NCBI RefSeq assembly: GCF_000621665.1
Contig: NZ_JHXQ01000019.1
Location: 1-64,000 of the forward strand
From: Allorhizobium undicola ORS 992 = ATCC 700741
GTDB lineage: Bacteria > Pseudomonadota > Alphaproteobacteria > Rhizobiales > Rhizobiaceae
Reading direction: 5' to 3'
DNA length: 64,000 nucleotides
Numbering within the stretch: position 1 is the first letter of the stretch; the number at the start of each line of letters is the position of its first letter. The notes beneath the pieces are model-generated. The model ran no database searches. It had not been told where the DNA came from and saw only the letters and a list, made by a program, of their open reading frames with translations. Below, piece by piece: positions 37,352 through 46,251 of the stretch. The position numbers and the translations under genes were made by a program.

Positions 37352-37528
37352 CTCTCTACCCCTCCCAGGTTCCTTCTATAGGCAAATACCGCTCCATGCC
37401 CGGAACCATTCGATTTCCGGCATAAGCGGCGTGATGACAGGCGAAGGCGTGGAAGCACTCTTTCCATTCAAGGCTGCCACGGCCTGCCGGTCCACGGCAG
37501 GCCGCGCTCAGATGCAATAAGGCAAGCT

Positions 37529-39274
37529 TCAGGCAGCGCCGCGATAGCTTCCCGAAGCATCGGCAGAACCATGGTTGCGCTGGTGCGGGCCACCATTGGC
37601 GGCGGCGGAACCGGGTTTGCGGATGGCCTTGCGACGGTTCAGCTTGAAGCGCGAGACGAGATTCTCAAGCTCCGCCGCGCCGCTGGCCAGAGCCGATGCG
37701 ATGCTGGACATGGTTGCCACCATTCCGGTGTTCTGCTGGGTCATCTGGTCCAGCGCATTGACGGCGGTGTTGATTTCATTGAGGCTTGTGGATTGCTCGG
37801 CCGCCGCGCCAGCAATGGCATCGATATTGCCATCTATGGAGCGAACGAAGGTTTCAATATGCTTCAGCGCGCTGCCGGTTTCGCCGACAAGGCGCACGCC
37901 TTCCTTCACTTCCGCAGAGGATTTGGAAATAAGGCTGGAAATTTCCTTGGCGGCCTTGGCCGAACGCTGCGCCAGTTCCCGCACTTCCTGCGCGACAACG
38001 GCAAAGCCCTTACCCGCTTCACCCGCACGCGCTGCTTCTACGCCCGCATTCAGGGCAAGAAGATTGGTCTGGAAGGCAATTTCATCGATCACGCCGATAA
38101 TGCTGGAAATTTCGCGGGACGCGCCGTCGATGCGGTCCATGGCGGCCACCGTGGCGTTCACGACATCGACGGATTTTGCCGCAGCCGTGCGCGCCTCGCC
38201 CACCATCTTGCGGGCATCGGCGGTGCGCACGGTGGATTCGCGCACCGTCACGGTAATTTCTTCCAGCGCTGCCGAAGCTTCCTCAAGCGCGGCGGCCTGC
38301 TGTTCGGAACGATGGGCAATGTCAGCCGAACTTGCGCTCATCTCGCCACTGCGGGCAGAGACCATGCCGGTCTGTTGCATGACCTGTTCCAGCGTTTCCT
38401 GGAACCTGGCAAGCGACTCGTTGAAGTCATCGCGCAAATGCTCGAATTCGGGAATGAAGGGCTCGTCGATCGTCATGCGAATATTGCAATCCGCCAGACG
38501 GCCAAGCCCGGCGCCAATCGCATTGATCGCCCTGACACGGCCCGAAACATCGGTGGCGAATTTCACCACCTTCACCACCCGGCCCTCTTCATCGAGAATG
38601 GGGTTATAGGTTGCCTGGATGTAAATCGGCGATCCATCCTTTGCCAGCCGCGTGAATTCGTTACTGAAAAATTCGCCGGCCCGCAGCCGGTTCCAGAAAT
38701 CGGCATAATCGGGAGAGGCCACGTAATCCCTGTCGCAGAAGATGCGATGGTGCTTGCCGGTGATTTCGGCAAGCGAATAGCCAAGGGCCTTCAAGAAGTT
38801 TTCGTTGGCCGTCAGGATTTCGCCCTGCGGCGAGAATTCGATGATGGCCTGCGCCCGCGACAGGGCCGCAAGCTTGCCATTGCTATCCAGCGCCGCCCGC
38901 TTGGCGGCGGTAATATCGGTGGCGATCTTGACGATCTTGACCACCTTGCCGCCGCGAAACACCGGATTATAAGAGGCCTCGATCCAGATGTCGGCGCCGG
39001 ATTTCGAAATGCGCTTATATTGGCGCTGATCGAAATTTCCCTGCCTCAAATTGTTCCAGAAGGCCTCATAGTCAGCCGATTGCACCTCTCTCGGATCGAC
39101 GAATATCCGGTGATGCTTGCCGACAATCTCTTCCAGCCGGTATCCCAGCGCCTTGCAGAAATTTTCATTGGCATCAACGATCGTCCCATCGGGCTTGAAG
39201 GTAATCATCGCCTGCGAACGGCTCAGCGCCTTCAGGATGGCGGCGTCATTTCCCCAAAGAGTGTCGAGCGACAT
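37529..39274 (-). CDS. Soluble methyl-accepting chemotaxis protein with two PAS domains
   Basis: A 581-residue chemoreceptor without membrane segments. PAS 1 (about residues 15-125) and PAS 2 (about 140-245) share the blocks [15 protein letters not shown] / [15 protein letters not shown] and [13 protein letters not shown] / [13 protein letters not shown]. The signalling domain (about 310-540) has the conserved tip [43 protein letters not shown] at about 395-437. PAS domains suggest sensing of a cytoplasmic signal such as oxygen, redox or light. It is a paralogue of the receptor at 59717. No che genes are nearby. Confidence 0.92.
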   Translation of the reverse strand: MSLDTLWGNDAAILKALSRSQAMITFKPDGTIVDANENFCKALGYRLEEIVGKHHRIFVDPREVQSADYEAFWNNLRQGNFDQRQYKRISKSGADIWIEASYNPVFRGGKVVKIVKIATDITAAKRAALDSNGKLAALSRAQAIIEFSPQGEILTANENFLKALGYSLAEITGKHHRIFCDRDYVASPDYADFWNRLRAGEFFSNEFTRLAKDGSPIYIQATYNPILDEEGRVVKVVKFATDVSGRVRAINAIGAGLGRLADCNIRMTIDEPFIPEFEHLRDDFNESLARFQETLEQVMQQTGMVSARSGEMSASSADIAHRSEQQAAALEEASAALEEITVTVRESTVRTADARKMVGEARTAAAKSVDVVNATVAAMDRIDGASREISSIIGVIDEIAFQTNLLALNAGVEAARAGEAGKGFAVVAQEVRELAQRSAKAAKEISSLISKSSAEVKEGVRLVGETGSALKHIETFVRSIDGNIDAIAGAAAEQSTSLNEINTAVNALDQMTQQNTGMVATMSSIASALASGAAELENLVSRFKLNRRKAIRKPGSAAANGGPHQRNHGSADASGSYRGAA

Positions 39275-39590
39275 AATAGGTTTCTCCCAATCACATGGAT
39301 CACATGCTACAGGATCATTCTTTAAGTGATAATTAATTTAGTATACGCAACTCAAGACGTGTCTGTTTCATTCAGGTTTTCCCTCGCTTGACGAAAGCAC
39401 GGACTATTTCTGAAACACTCGTGTTTTCAATCTGATGCCAAGCTTTTCGCAACCTTCCATCTTCCCGCCTGGCCCGCGTTTCCGGATTTCTGCGTGCAGG
39501 CACATTCGAAACACAAGCAATCGAAGGGAACCGAAGCGCTTCCCGTTCATTCACCTTTGAACTCCATCATGTTCGGAAGGACGATGTTCC

Positions 39591-40118
39591 ATGGCCCAAC
39601 AACGGCCCTCGACGAACGGCCGCGACGATGTCGTTGAATATATCCCCGCACTGAGAGCCTTTGCCCGCACCTTTTGCCGCCAGCCGGAAGAAGCAGATGA
39701 CCTTGTGCAGGAAACCCTCATGAAAGCCCTGGCCAATCTGGATAAATATGAGCCAGGAACAAAAATGAAGTCCTGGCTTTTTACCATTATGCGCAACACC
39801 TATTGCACTCGCGCCAAGAAGAACAAACGCGAAAGCGTGGGCGTGGACGAAAGCATGGTGGAAAAGCTCGTGACGCAGCCATCGCAGGAATGGTCCGTTC
39901 ATGCGCGCGAGGTGCAATCCGCACTGGAAAGCCTGCCGGTGCATCATCGTGAAATTCTGGTTCTGGTGCTGATGCTGGGCGAGACCTACGAGGACGCCGC
40001 CGAGATCTGCGGCTGCCCTGTCGGCACGGTCAAAAGCAGGTTGAACCGCGCCAGACGGCAGTTGCTTCTGGCCCTGAACGAGCCGGAAGCACAACCGCTG
40101 GACAGCGTGGATGCATGA
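39591..40118 (+). CDS. ECF-type RNA polymerase sigma factor
   Basis: A 175-residue ECF sigma factor with region 2 (about residues 15-80, FARTFCRQPEEADDLVQETLMKAL and MKSWLFTIMRNTY) and region 4 (about 110-165, LESLPVHHREILVLVLMLGETYEDAAEICGCPVGTVKSRLNRAR). No anti-sigma, phyR or nepR gene is adjacent, so the regulator must be elsewhere or control is different. Length and the PVGTVKSR helix suit the alphaproteobacterial ECF groups that include EcfG-type and RpoE-type factors; I cannot place it further. The 316 bases upstream hold its promoter and no gene. Confidence 0.9.
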   Translation: MAQQRPSTNGRDDVVEYIPALRAFARTFCRQPEEADDLVQETLMKALANLDKYEPGTKMKSWLFTIMRNTYCTRAKKNKRESVGVDESMVEKLVTQPSQEWSVHAREVQSALESLPVHHREILVLVLMLGETYEDAAEICGCPVGTVKSRLNRARRQLLLALNEPEAQPLDSVDA

Positions 40119-40179
40119 TGACGATCACGTCACAACCGGCTCGCCCAAAATCCGGCTGTCTTCCCAAAATCCGGCCACC

Positions 40180-41202
40180 TCAATGGGTTGACGCGGTACT
40201 GACGCCAGCCTGATCGAAGGTGGCCATGCCGGCATGGCAAGCCGCCGCCGATTTGACGATACCGGCTGCAAGTGCGGCCCCGGTCCCCTCGCCCAGCCGC
40301 ATACCCAGCGCCAGCAGCGGCGTCTTGCCCAGCTTGTCGATGGCCCGCAAATGCCCCGGCTCTCCCGAAACATGGCCGATAAGGCAATGGTCCAGCGCGG
40401 AAGGATTGGCGGCCTTGAGAATGGCCGCCGCAGCCGTGGCCACATATCCATCGATCAGCACGGGAATACGCTCGACCCGCGCCGCCAGAATAGCGCCTGC
40501 CATGGCGGCGATTTCGCGCCCGCCCAAACGCCGCATCACTTCCAACGGGTCGGAAAGATGATCGCGATGGAAATGCACCGCCGTCTTCACTGCCTCGATC
40601 TTGCGCTTCAGCATATCGCCATCCGAGCCGGTGCCGGGGCCGACCCAATCCTCCGCCGCACCGCCATAAAGAGCAAGATTGATGGCGGCGGCAATGGTGG
40701 TGTTGCCAATGCCCATTTCGCCAATGCACAGAAGGTCGGTGCCACCCGCAATGGCCTCCATGCCGAAGGCCATGGTTGCGGCGCAATCGCGCTCGGAAAG
40801 AGCTGCCTCGCAGGTAATGTCGCCGGTGGGGTAATCCAGCGCCAGATCGAAAATCTTCAGGCCGAGATCGTGCGTCACGCAGATCTGGTTGATGGCGGCA
40901 CCGCCTGCGGCGAAGTTTTCCACCATCTGCTGCGTGACGGAAGGCGGATAAGGCGTGATGTTATGGCGCGCTACGCCGTGATTTCCGGCAAAGATCGCCA
41001 CCAGAGGCCGCGTGACCTGCGGCGCGCGTCCGCTCCATGCGGCAAGCCACATGGCGATTTCCTCCAGACGGCCAAGCGCCCCAGCCGGTTTGGTCAACTG
41101 CCGGTCACGGGCGCGCGCTGCCGCCAGCGCATGGGTATCCGGGCCGGGCAGATCCCTGATCAACGTGCGGAAATCATCAAAAGGCAGGCCGGTAACGCTC
41201 AT
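40180..41202 (-). CDS. cobT: Nicotinate-nucleotide-dimethylbenzimidazole phosphoribosyltransferase
   Basis: From ATG 41202 (MSVTGLPFDDFRTLIRDLP) 340 residues. The enzyme activates dimethylbenzimidazole to alpha-ribazole phosphate for the lower ligand of cobalamin. Conserved blocks: KPAGALGRLEEIAMWLA, IFAGNHGVARHNITPYPPSVT, CIGEMGIGNTTIAAAI and LDHCLIGHVSGEPGH; LGEGTGAALA near the C-terminus carries the catalytic glutamate. Divergent from cobS, the next enzyme step. A longer frame to 41298 runs into the shared promoter region. Confidence 0.94.
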   Translation of the reverse strand: MSVTGLPFDDFRTLIRDLPGPDTHALAAARARDRQLTKPAGALGRLEEIAMWLAAWSGRAPQVTRPLVAIFAGNHGVARHNITPYPPSVTQQMVENFAAGGAAINQICVTHDLGLKIFDLALDYPTGDITCEAALSERDCAATMAFGMEAIAGGTDLLCIGEMGIGNTTIAAAINLALYGGAAEDWVGPGTGSDGDMLKRKIEAVKTAVHFHRDHLSDPLEVMRRLGGREIAAMAGAILAARVERIPVLIDGYVATAAAAILKAANPSALDHCLIGHVSGEPGHLRAIDKLGKTPLLALGMRLGEGTGAALAAGIVKSAAACHAGMATFDQAGVSTASTH

Positions 41203-41424
41203 TGCTGTGGCTTTCTCGTCTTCTTGCAAATCGGGCTGGGATATGTGGAATTGAGTTTTGGGATGTGTCCTCGCCCACCCGAAGCTGAATATGCACATAT
41301 CCTCGAACGGTGCCCTTCTTAACGGCAGGCATTGACGGCAACAACCGAAAAAGCATGGAAGCCTGCCGCTCGCAAATTTCCCTCACCTGTCCTACATGAA
41401 AGAAAACGGCTGCCGGGAGGTCGC

Positions 41425-42207
41425 ATGAAAAGCAAGGACATGATCGACGATCTCGCCCGTTCGCTGGCATTTCTGAGCCGTTTGCCCGTATCCCCGCGTT
41501 TCTTCGAGGGGCATGACGGGCGCATGGACCGCAGCGCGCGGGCCTTTGCGCTGGCGGGCGCGGTGATCGTGGCCCCCGTTGCCCTGTTTATGGCGCTGAT
41601 GGCGGGTACATCGGCAGGCGCCCTGCTTTCGGCGCTTTCAGCCCTTGCCCTGCAAGCGGCACTGACGGGTGCCCTGCATGAAGACGGGCTTGCCGATACG
41701 GCCGACGGGCTGGGCGGCAACCTGCCACGCGAGCGGGCGCTGGAGATCATGAAAGACAGCCGCAACGGCACCTTCGGGGTTCTGGCTCTGGTGTTTTCGG
41801 TTGGCTTGCGCGCCGCCGCCCTCGTTGCGCTCCTCAATACTCTTTCTCCGATGAATGCAGCGCTTTGCCTGATCGGCGTGGGGGCGGCCAGCCGTGCGGT
41901 GATGGTGTGGCATTGGCGGGCCTTGCCTGCGGCGCGGCCGGGCGGACTGGCGGACAAAATGGGCAGGCCAAGCGAAACATCATTGCACACGGCGCTGCTT
42001 TCCGGCCTCACCATTGCAATCGTCACCGTCGGACCGGCAACCTCGGCGCACGCATTGGCCAGCGCCCTTGTGGCAACGGCCTTTGCCGCCTATGGCTTCA
42101 ATCAGTTCGTGCGGCACAGGCTTGGTGGCCACACGGGCGATACGATCGGCGCCATGCAGCAGATCAGCGAAATCGTCGCGCTTGGCGCCCTTGCCGCAAC
42201 GCTTTGA
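41425..42207 (+). CDS. cobS: Adenosylcobinamide-GDP ribazoletransferase (cobalamin synthase)
   Basis: A 260-residue membrane enzyme joining adenosylcobinamide-GDP with alpha-ribazole. Hydrophobic segments alternate with the conserved [21 protein letters not shown] (about residues 79-99) and [14 protein letters not shown] (about 108-121). GGGAGG lies 6 bases ahead of ATG 41425, deciding this start. Divergent partner of cobT; the 222-base gap between them shows no cobalamin riboswitch conserved boxes. Confidence 0.94.
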   Translation: MKSKDMIDDLARSLAFLSRLPVSPRFFEGHDGRMDRSARAFALAGAVIVAPVALFMALMAGTSAGALLSALSALALQAALTGALHEDGLADTADGLGGNLPRERALEIMKDSRNGTFGVLALVFSVGLRAAALVALLNTLSPMNAALCLIGVGAASRAVMVWHWRALPAARPGGLADKMGRPSETSLHTALLSGLTIAIVTVGPATSAHALASALVATAFAAYGFNQFVRHRLGGHTGDTIGAMQQISEIVALGALAATL

Positions 42208-42222
42208 ACAGGACGCCAGGCC

Positions 42223-42405
42223 ATGCCCGTATCCTCGCCCTGCATCGGCATCTGCCGTATCGATCCAAAAGCGGGACTCTGCGAAGGCTGCGCCCGCAGC
42301 CTGGCGGAAATTGCCGCCTGGTCCAGCCTTTCCGAAAGCGAAAGACGCCAGATCATGGCCCTGCTTGCAGGCCGCAGCGCCAGCACGCGAGAGGCAGGCC
42401 GATGA
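42223..42405 (+). CDS. DUF1289 domain small protein
   Basis: A 60-residue protein with the DUF1289 cysteine pattern CIGICRIDPKAGLCEGCARSLAEIAAW at about residues 7-33, which may bind iron, zinc or an Fe-S cluster. It starts 16 bases after cobS, and its stop overlaps the next start (ATGA). Function unknown. Confidence 0.85.
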   Translation: MPVSSPCIGICRIDPKAGLCEGCARSLAEIAAWSSLSESERRQIMALLAGRSASTREAGR

Positions 42406-43100
42406 GCTTTTTCGTGCTTCTGCTTGTCTTGCTGCTGACGGCTGGCCTTTTGCTGGCGAACCGCGACAGCGGCTTTCTCCAGAACCTCAGCGATGACCAG
42501 CTTGGCGGCCTGCTGACGCTTTTGCCCTTTGCGCTGATGTTGATGGCGGCACTCTTCGCCAGCCGCAAATCCCTTGCGCGCAATCTCGGCTTCCTGTCCA
42601 TGTGGGCGCTGATCGCCCTTGGTCTTCTGGCGGGCTATCAATACCGGCAGGAACTTGCACTGATAAAGGATCGCCTCGTCAGCGGCCTTCTGCCGGGCCA
42701 TACGGTGGTAACGAATGCCAGCGATGGAACTACGGAAGTCCTGCTGCATCGCGGGCTCGACAACCATTTTTCCGCAAAGGTGGAAACGAACGGCGCAAGC
42801 CTCAGCATGATGGTGGATACGGGCGCAAGCTCCGTGGTGCTGACGCCGGAAGACGCCGCCCGAGCCGGGATCGATCCGCAAAGCCTGCGCTACATCACCC
42901 CGGTCATGACGGCCAATGGCTCGGCGATGGCCGCTCAGGTCCGTCTCAAGCGAGTAGCCATCGGGCCGATCGTGCGCGAAAACATCACGGCCCTCGTAAC
43001 GGAACGCGGCAGGCTGGAGCAAAGCCTGCTGGGCATGAGCTTTCTTTCCACCCTCGACACCATCCAGATCCGTGCCGACGAATTGCGGCTGCGGGATTAA
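42402..43100 (+). CDS. Membrane-anchored clan AA (retropepsin-like) aspartic protease, TIGR02281 type
   Basis: A 232-residue protein with two or three N-terminal hydrophobic segments (FFVLLLVLLLTAGLLLAN; LLTLLPFALMLMAALFA; WALIALGLLAGYQ), then a retropepsin-like domain. The catalytic motif is MVDTGASSVVLTPEDAARAG at about residues 136-155. The flap and C-terminal part (GMSFLSTLD) are normal. ATG 42402 overlaps the DUF1289 stop, so the two are translationally coupled. Substrate unknown. Confidence 0.88.
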   Translation: MSFFVLLLVLLLTAGLLLANRDSGFLQNLSDDQLGGLLTLLPFALMLMAALFASRKSLARNLGFLSMWALIALGLLAGYQYRQELALIKDRLVSGLLPGHTVVTNASDGTTEVLLHRGLDNHFSAKVETNGASLSMMVDTGASSVVLTPEDAARAGIDPQSLRYITPVMTANGSAMAAQVRLKRVAIGPIVRENITALVTERGRLEQSLLGMSFLSTLDTIQIRADELRLRD

Positions 43101-43119
43101 AAATTGGTGAAAGAGAAAA

Positions 43120-43160
43120 CGGGGCGATTGCGTGAATGCCTGAAACACGCAAACGCCCCG
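43120..43160. terminator. Strong terminator between convergent protease and hutX genes
   Basis: CGGGGCG plus TTGCGTG (43120-43134, one mismatch A) pairs with CACGCAA plus CGCCCCG (43146-43160). Minus-strand reading gives a T-rich tail (GTTTTCTC), fitting a hutX terminator; it can also stop plus-strand transcription. Confidence 0.8.
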
Positions 43161-43252
43161 AAGTTTCGCTGCTTGAAAAACGGCAGCCAGGCTTGAAAAT
43201 TGATTCGTAAAGCAATTGAGCATTCTCAGGAGAATGGCCGGTATAGGCCAGC

Positions 43253-43771
43253 CTACGCGGTCTGATAATGAGCGCGGAGAGCCTCGAACAGCGTGACCTG
43301 TTCGCCGATCAGCGCCTTTTCGGCATCGCGGCGAACAAAGACCTTGAACATGGCGTGGCCCTCACCATTCATGAACCACACCGAAAGTGAACGGCGTCCG
43401 TGAAACATCCGGTCCACGAAGGTAATGGAGCCGCAGCGTTCCAGCCGGATGTGACCGCCAATGGGGCTGTCGCCATGGACATTGAACCAACCATGACCTT
43501 CCGAACCGGGCGGCAGGCGGCCAACCACCTCCAGCACGATGTCGGCGGTATGCACGATCATCAAAACCTCGCCGAAGCCGCCCAGCCGCTCCCAGATGGG
43601 CTGGAAGTGTTCGGCGGGCAGCGTCACGGCGCTGCCTGCGGGCAGAAGCGAGAGAATCTGCGCGGGCGTTACACCTGCCTCGCCGGCAATGGTTTCCACC
43701 ACGCCATCGGGCTTCTCGGCCAACAGCGCGCGCGCCCGTTCAAGGGCATCAGGTTGAGATGTTGTCTGCAT
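43253..43771 (-). CDS. hutX: Cytosolic heme carrier/utilisation protein HutX
   Basis: From ATG 43771 the protein has 172 residues. It matches the HutX/ChuX/HuvX fold: WERLGGFGEVLMIVHTADIVLEVVG, PPGSEGHGWFNVHGDSPIGGHI and VWFMNGEGHAMFKVFVRRD. These proteins take heme from the transporter and store or hand it to degradation enzymes. It follows bhuQ after a 7-base gap on the same strand, opposite to the importer genes, so it belongs to the same heme regulon. Confidence 0.88.
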   Translation of the reverse strand: MQTTSQPDALERARALLAEKPDGVVETIAGEAGVTPAQILSLLPAGSAVTLPAEHFQPIWERLGGFGEVLMIVHTADIVLEVVGRLPPGSEGHGWFNVHGDSPIGGHIRLERCGSITFVDRMFHGRRSLSVWFMNGEGHAMFKVFVRRDAEKALIGEQVTLFEALRAHYQTA

Positions 43772-43778
43772 GGCCACC

Positions 43779-44120
43779 TCAGGCCGCAACCGGCAGCCGG
43801 TTGCCGTTGGCATCTTCGTGCTGAATCACCTGAAAACCTTCGAAATGCGGCCCGCTCAGATATTTCACCGGCGTTTCGCCCGCCCGCGCATGGGCCGCAC
43901 GGAACTGCTCCGAATGCGTCCAGGCCTTGAAGCTTTCCTGCGTGGCCCAAACGGTGTGTGTCGCATAAAGCGTGTGGTCGTCGGCCTTGGGGCCTTTCAG
44001 CAGGTGAAATTCCAGATAGCCGGGAACTTCCTTCAGGCGGCCTTCACGCTCGCGCCAGACAGCTTCGAAAGCCTCTTCGTAACCCGGCACAACACGAAAA
44101 CGGTTCATCGCAATATACAT
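43779..44120 (-). CDS. bhuQ: IsdG/HmuQ-type heme oxygenase
   Basis: A 113-residue antibiotic-biosynthesis-monooxygenase fold protein: MYIAMNRFRVVPGYEEAFEAVW and HTVWATQESFKAWTHSEQFRAAH, with FEGFQVIQ at the end. This is the IsdG/HmuD/HmuQ heme-degrading type; Brucella BhuQ is described as an Irr-controlled heme oxygenase and fits in position and size. The ATG at 44120 has AGGATGGGAAG upstream; an in-frame ATG at 44108 is an alternative. It is divergent from bhuTUV with an inverted repeat in between. Confidence 0.85.
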   Translation of the reverse strand: MYIAMNRFRVVPGYEEAFEAVWREREGRLKEVPGYLEFHLLKGPKADDHTLYATHTVWATQESFKAWTHSEQFRAAHARAGETPVKYLSGPHFEGFQVIQHEDANGNRLPVAA

Positions 44121-44190
44121 CTTCCCATCCTTTCCGGAAAATGGCGCGCCGCCATCGGCGGCAATCCTGCCTGTGTTGCCTTCCTATTAA

Positions 44191-44213
44191 AACTTGTGCA
44201 TAATAGTCAAGTT
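44191..44213. promoter_or_regulatory. Candidate iron-regulatory operator between bhuQ and bhuT
   Basis: AACTTG (44191-44196) and CAAGTT (44208-44213) form a perfect inverted repeat with an 11-base AT-rich spacer. Within it TGT-N9-TCA (44195-44209) is one base off the rhizobial iron-responsive motif TGA-N9-TCA recognised by RirA; an Irr box is the alternative. It lies centrally in the divergent promoter of the heme genes. Confidence 0.45.
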
Positions 44214-44284
44214 AAATGTCCGGCTTCGGATGCCGCCTCCTCCCGCATCCCCGGCCTGCATCGGCATGTTTCAGGAATCCATCG

Positions 44285-45169
44285 ATGACAAAGAAGATTA
44301 TCGCCTCCAGGCTGGCTTTTGCCCTGTTCGCCTCCCTGCCCCTCCTTGCCCCATTTTCAGCTTATGGCGAAAACTACCCGCAGGCGCGCCGCATTGTTTC
44401 CGTTGGCGGCACCGTTACCGAAATCCTTTATGATCTGGGCGCGGGCGACCGTGTGATCGCGGTGGATACGACAAGCCTCTACCCGCCAGAGGCAAAGAGC
44501 AAGCCGAATGTGGGCTATATGCGCCAGCTTTCGGCCGAAGGCATCCTGGCCCAGAAGCCGGACCTCATCATGACCGAGGCGGGATCAGGCCCGCCGGATG
44601 CGCTCGCCCTTCTGAAAAGCAGTGGCATTCCGCTTGTGTCCATCGATGCACCGCCCGGCGCGCAAACCGTCGCAGAGCGTATTCGCGCCGTGGGTGAGGC
44701 CGTCGGCAAGTCCGCCGAGGCCGATAAGCTCGCCCGCGACGTGGATGCCAGATTGCAGGCACTGCAAGCCACGCTTGCCAAATCCACGGCAGAGAAAAAG
44801 AAGGTCCTCTTCGTTCTTTCCATGGCCAATGGCCGGGTGATGGCGGCGGGACGCAACACGGCTGCCGATGCGATGATCCGCCTTTCCGGCGGCGTGAATG
44901 CCGCAGGCGCCAGCGAAGGTTACAAGCCCATGAGCGACGAAGCGCTGATTGCCGCCGCCCCGGACGTGGTGTTGACCATGCAGCATGGCGCCCAGCCGAT
45001 TTCGGCAGCGGACGCCTTTGCCCTGCCAGCCCTTGCGGCAAGTCCTGCCGCCAAAAACAATGCCTTCATTTCCATGGACGGGCTTTTCCTGCTTGGTTTC
45101 GGACCACGCACGCCGGAAGCCGCGCGTGAACTGGCCGAAAAGCTTTACCCGCAAGCGGCAATCCGCTGA
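44285..45169 (+). CDS. bhuT: Heme ABC transporter substrate-binding protein
   Basis: A 294-residue periplasmic protein with a signal peptide (about residues 1-27, ending near FSAYG-ENYPQARRIV) and the PeripBP_2 heme-binding fold (RRIVSVGGTVTEILYDLGAGDRVIAVDTTSLYPPEA). GYMRQLSAEGILAQKPDLI is a family block. It hands heme from the TonB-dependent receptor to BhuU. The ATG at 44285 begins MTKKIIASRL; the longer frame from 44216 has no signal peptide. The stop overlaps the bhuU start. Confidence 0.92.
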   Translation: MTKKIIASRLAFALFASLPLLAPFSAYGENYPQARRIVSVGGTVTEILYDLGAGDRVIAVDTTSLYPPEAKSKPNVGYMRQLSAEGILAQKPDLIMTEAGSGPPDALALLKSSGIPLVSIDAPPGAQTVAERIRAVGEAVGKSAEADKLARDVDARLQALQATLAKSTAEKKKVLFVLSMANGRVMAAGRNTAADAMIRLSGGVNAAGASEGYKPMSDEALIAAAPDVVLTMQHGAQPISAADAFALPALAASPAAKNNAFISMDGLFLLGFGPRTPEAARELAEKLYPQAAIR

Positions 45170-46251
45170 TGGCGGCGTTCGCCTCTCCCTTTCCGGGCCT
45201 GACCGGCAATGGCGACCGCTCGCGGCTTGGCGCACTCATGCTCGTGGCGCTGGCACTGCTGCTGGCAGGCGCCTGCCTGGGTTCGGTCGTCACCGGCCCG
45301 GCAAGTGTCGGCATGGGATCGCTGATTGCCTATCTTTCCGGCAGCGGGGCGCTGCCGGAACAGGACAGGATCATTCTGGAGGCCGTGCGCCTGCCGCGCA
45401 CGGCGCTTGGCGCACTCATCGGGGCGGGCCTTGGCCTTTCCGGCGCCATCATGCAGGGGCTTTTCCGCAATCCGCTGGCCGATCCCGGCATTGTCGGCGT
45501 CACCTCTGGCGCAAGCCTGTTCGCGGTCGCGGCCATCGTTCTGGGCGCAGGTCAGCTTGCCCCGCTTCAGACCTTGCTGGGCGGGGAATTTCTGCCCGTC
45601 ATGGCCTTTTGCGGCGCGCTGCTGACAACCGGCCTGCTCTATCTCATCGCCAGCCGCCACGGGCACACCTCCGCCACATCGCTTATCCTTTCCGGCATCG
45701 CCATTGGCGCCATGAGCATTGCCGCGACGGGTTTTCTCATTTTTCTGGCCGATGACCGGGCGCTGCGCGACATCACCTTCTGGAGCATGGGGTCTCTTGG
45801 CGGCGCAAATCTTGCCAAATGCCTCTCCGTCCTGCCGTTTCTCGCCGCGGCGCTGGCCTGCCTGCCGTTTTTGTCACGCGGGCTCGATGCGCTGGTGCTG
45901 GGGCCTGCCGCCGCTTTCCACATGGGTGTCCCGGTGCAACGGCTGAACAGGCTCTGCATTCTCTCGGTTGCCGCCGCCTGCGGCGCCTGCGTGGCCGTGG
46001 CGGGCTCCATCGGCTTTGTCGGCATCATCGTGCCGCATCTTTTGCGGCTGGTGATCGGGCCGGTTCACCGTTACCTCCTGCCGGCCTCCGCCCTTGGCGG
46101 GGCAAGCCTGCTGCTTGCGGCAGACAGCATCGCGCGCACCGTGGCCGCCCCGGCAGAACTGCCCATCGGCATCGTCACCGCGCTTATCGGCGCGCCCGTT
46201 TTCCTCGCCCTGCTGCTGACCGGCAAGGGCCGTGATCTTATGGAGGGCTGA
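45169..46251 (+). CDS. bhuU: Heme ABC transporter permease
   Basis: A 360-residue FecCD-type permease with about ten membrane segments. The family blocks are LPRTALGALIGAGLGLSGAIMQGLFRNPLADPGIVGVTSGA (about residues 68-108), ISGIAI-like LILSGIAIGAMS and AGSIGFVGIIVPHLLRLVIGPVHR (about 279-302). The gene overlaps bhuT by one base (TGATG) and is followed by bhuV after no gap. Confidence 0.93.
   Translation: MAAFASPFPGLTGNGDRSRLGALMLVALALLLAGACLGSVVTGPASVGMGSLIAYLSGSGALPEQDRIILEAVRLPRTALGALIGAGLGLSGAIMQGLFRNPLADPGIVGVTSGASLFAVAAIVLGAGQLAPLQTLLGGEFLPVMAFCGALLTTGLLYLIASRHGHTSATSLILSGIAIGAMSIAATGFLIFLADDRALRDITFWSMGSLGGANLAKCLSVLPFLAAALACLPFLSRGLDALVLGPAAAFHMGVPVQRLNRLCILSVAAACGACVAVAGSIGFVGIIVPHLLRLVIGPVHRYLLPASALGGASLLLAADSIARTVAAPAELPIGIVTALIGAPVFLALLLTGKGRDLMEG

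Noticed and set aside
40141-40179. Short direct repeat CCCAAAATCCGGC twice between sigma factor and cobT
   Set aside because: Only two 13-base copies 20 bases apart; no sign of a larger element.
41203-41424. Cobalamin riboswitch between cobT and cobS
   Set aside because: No B12-box-like GCCACTG or other conserved riboswitch blocks can be seen; the gap is also short for one.
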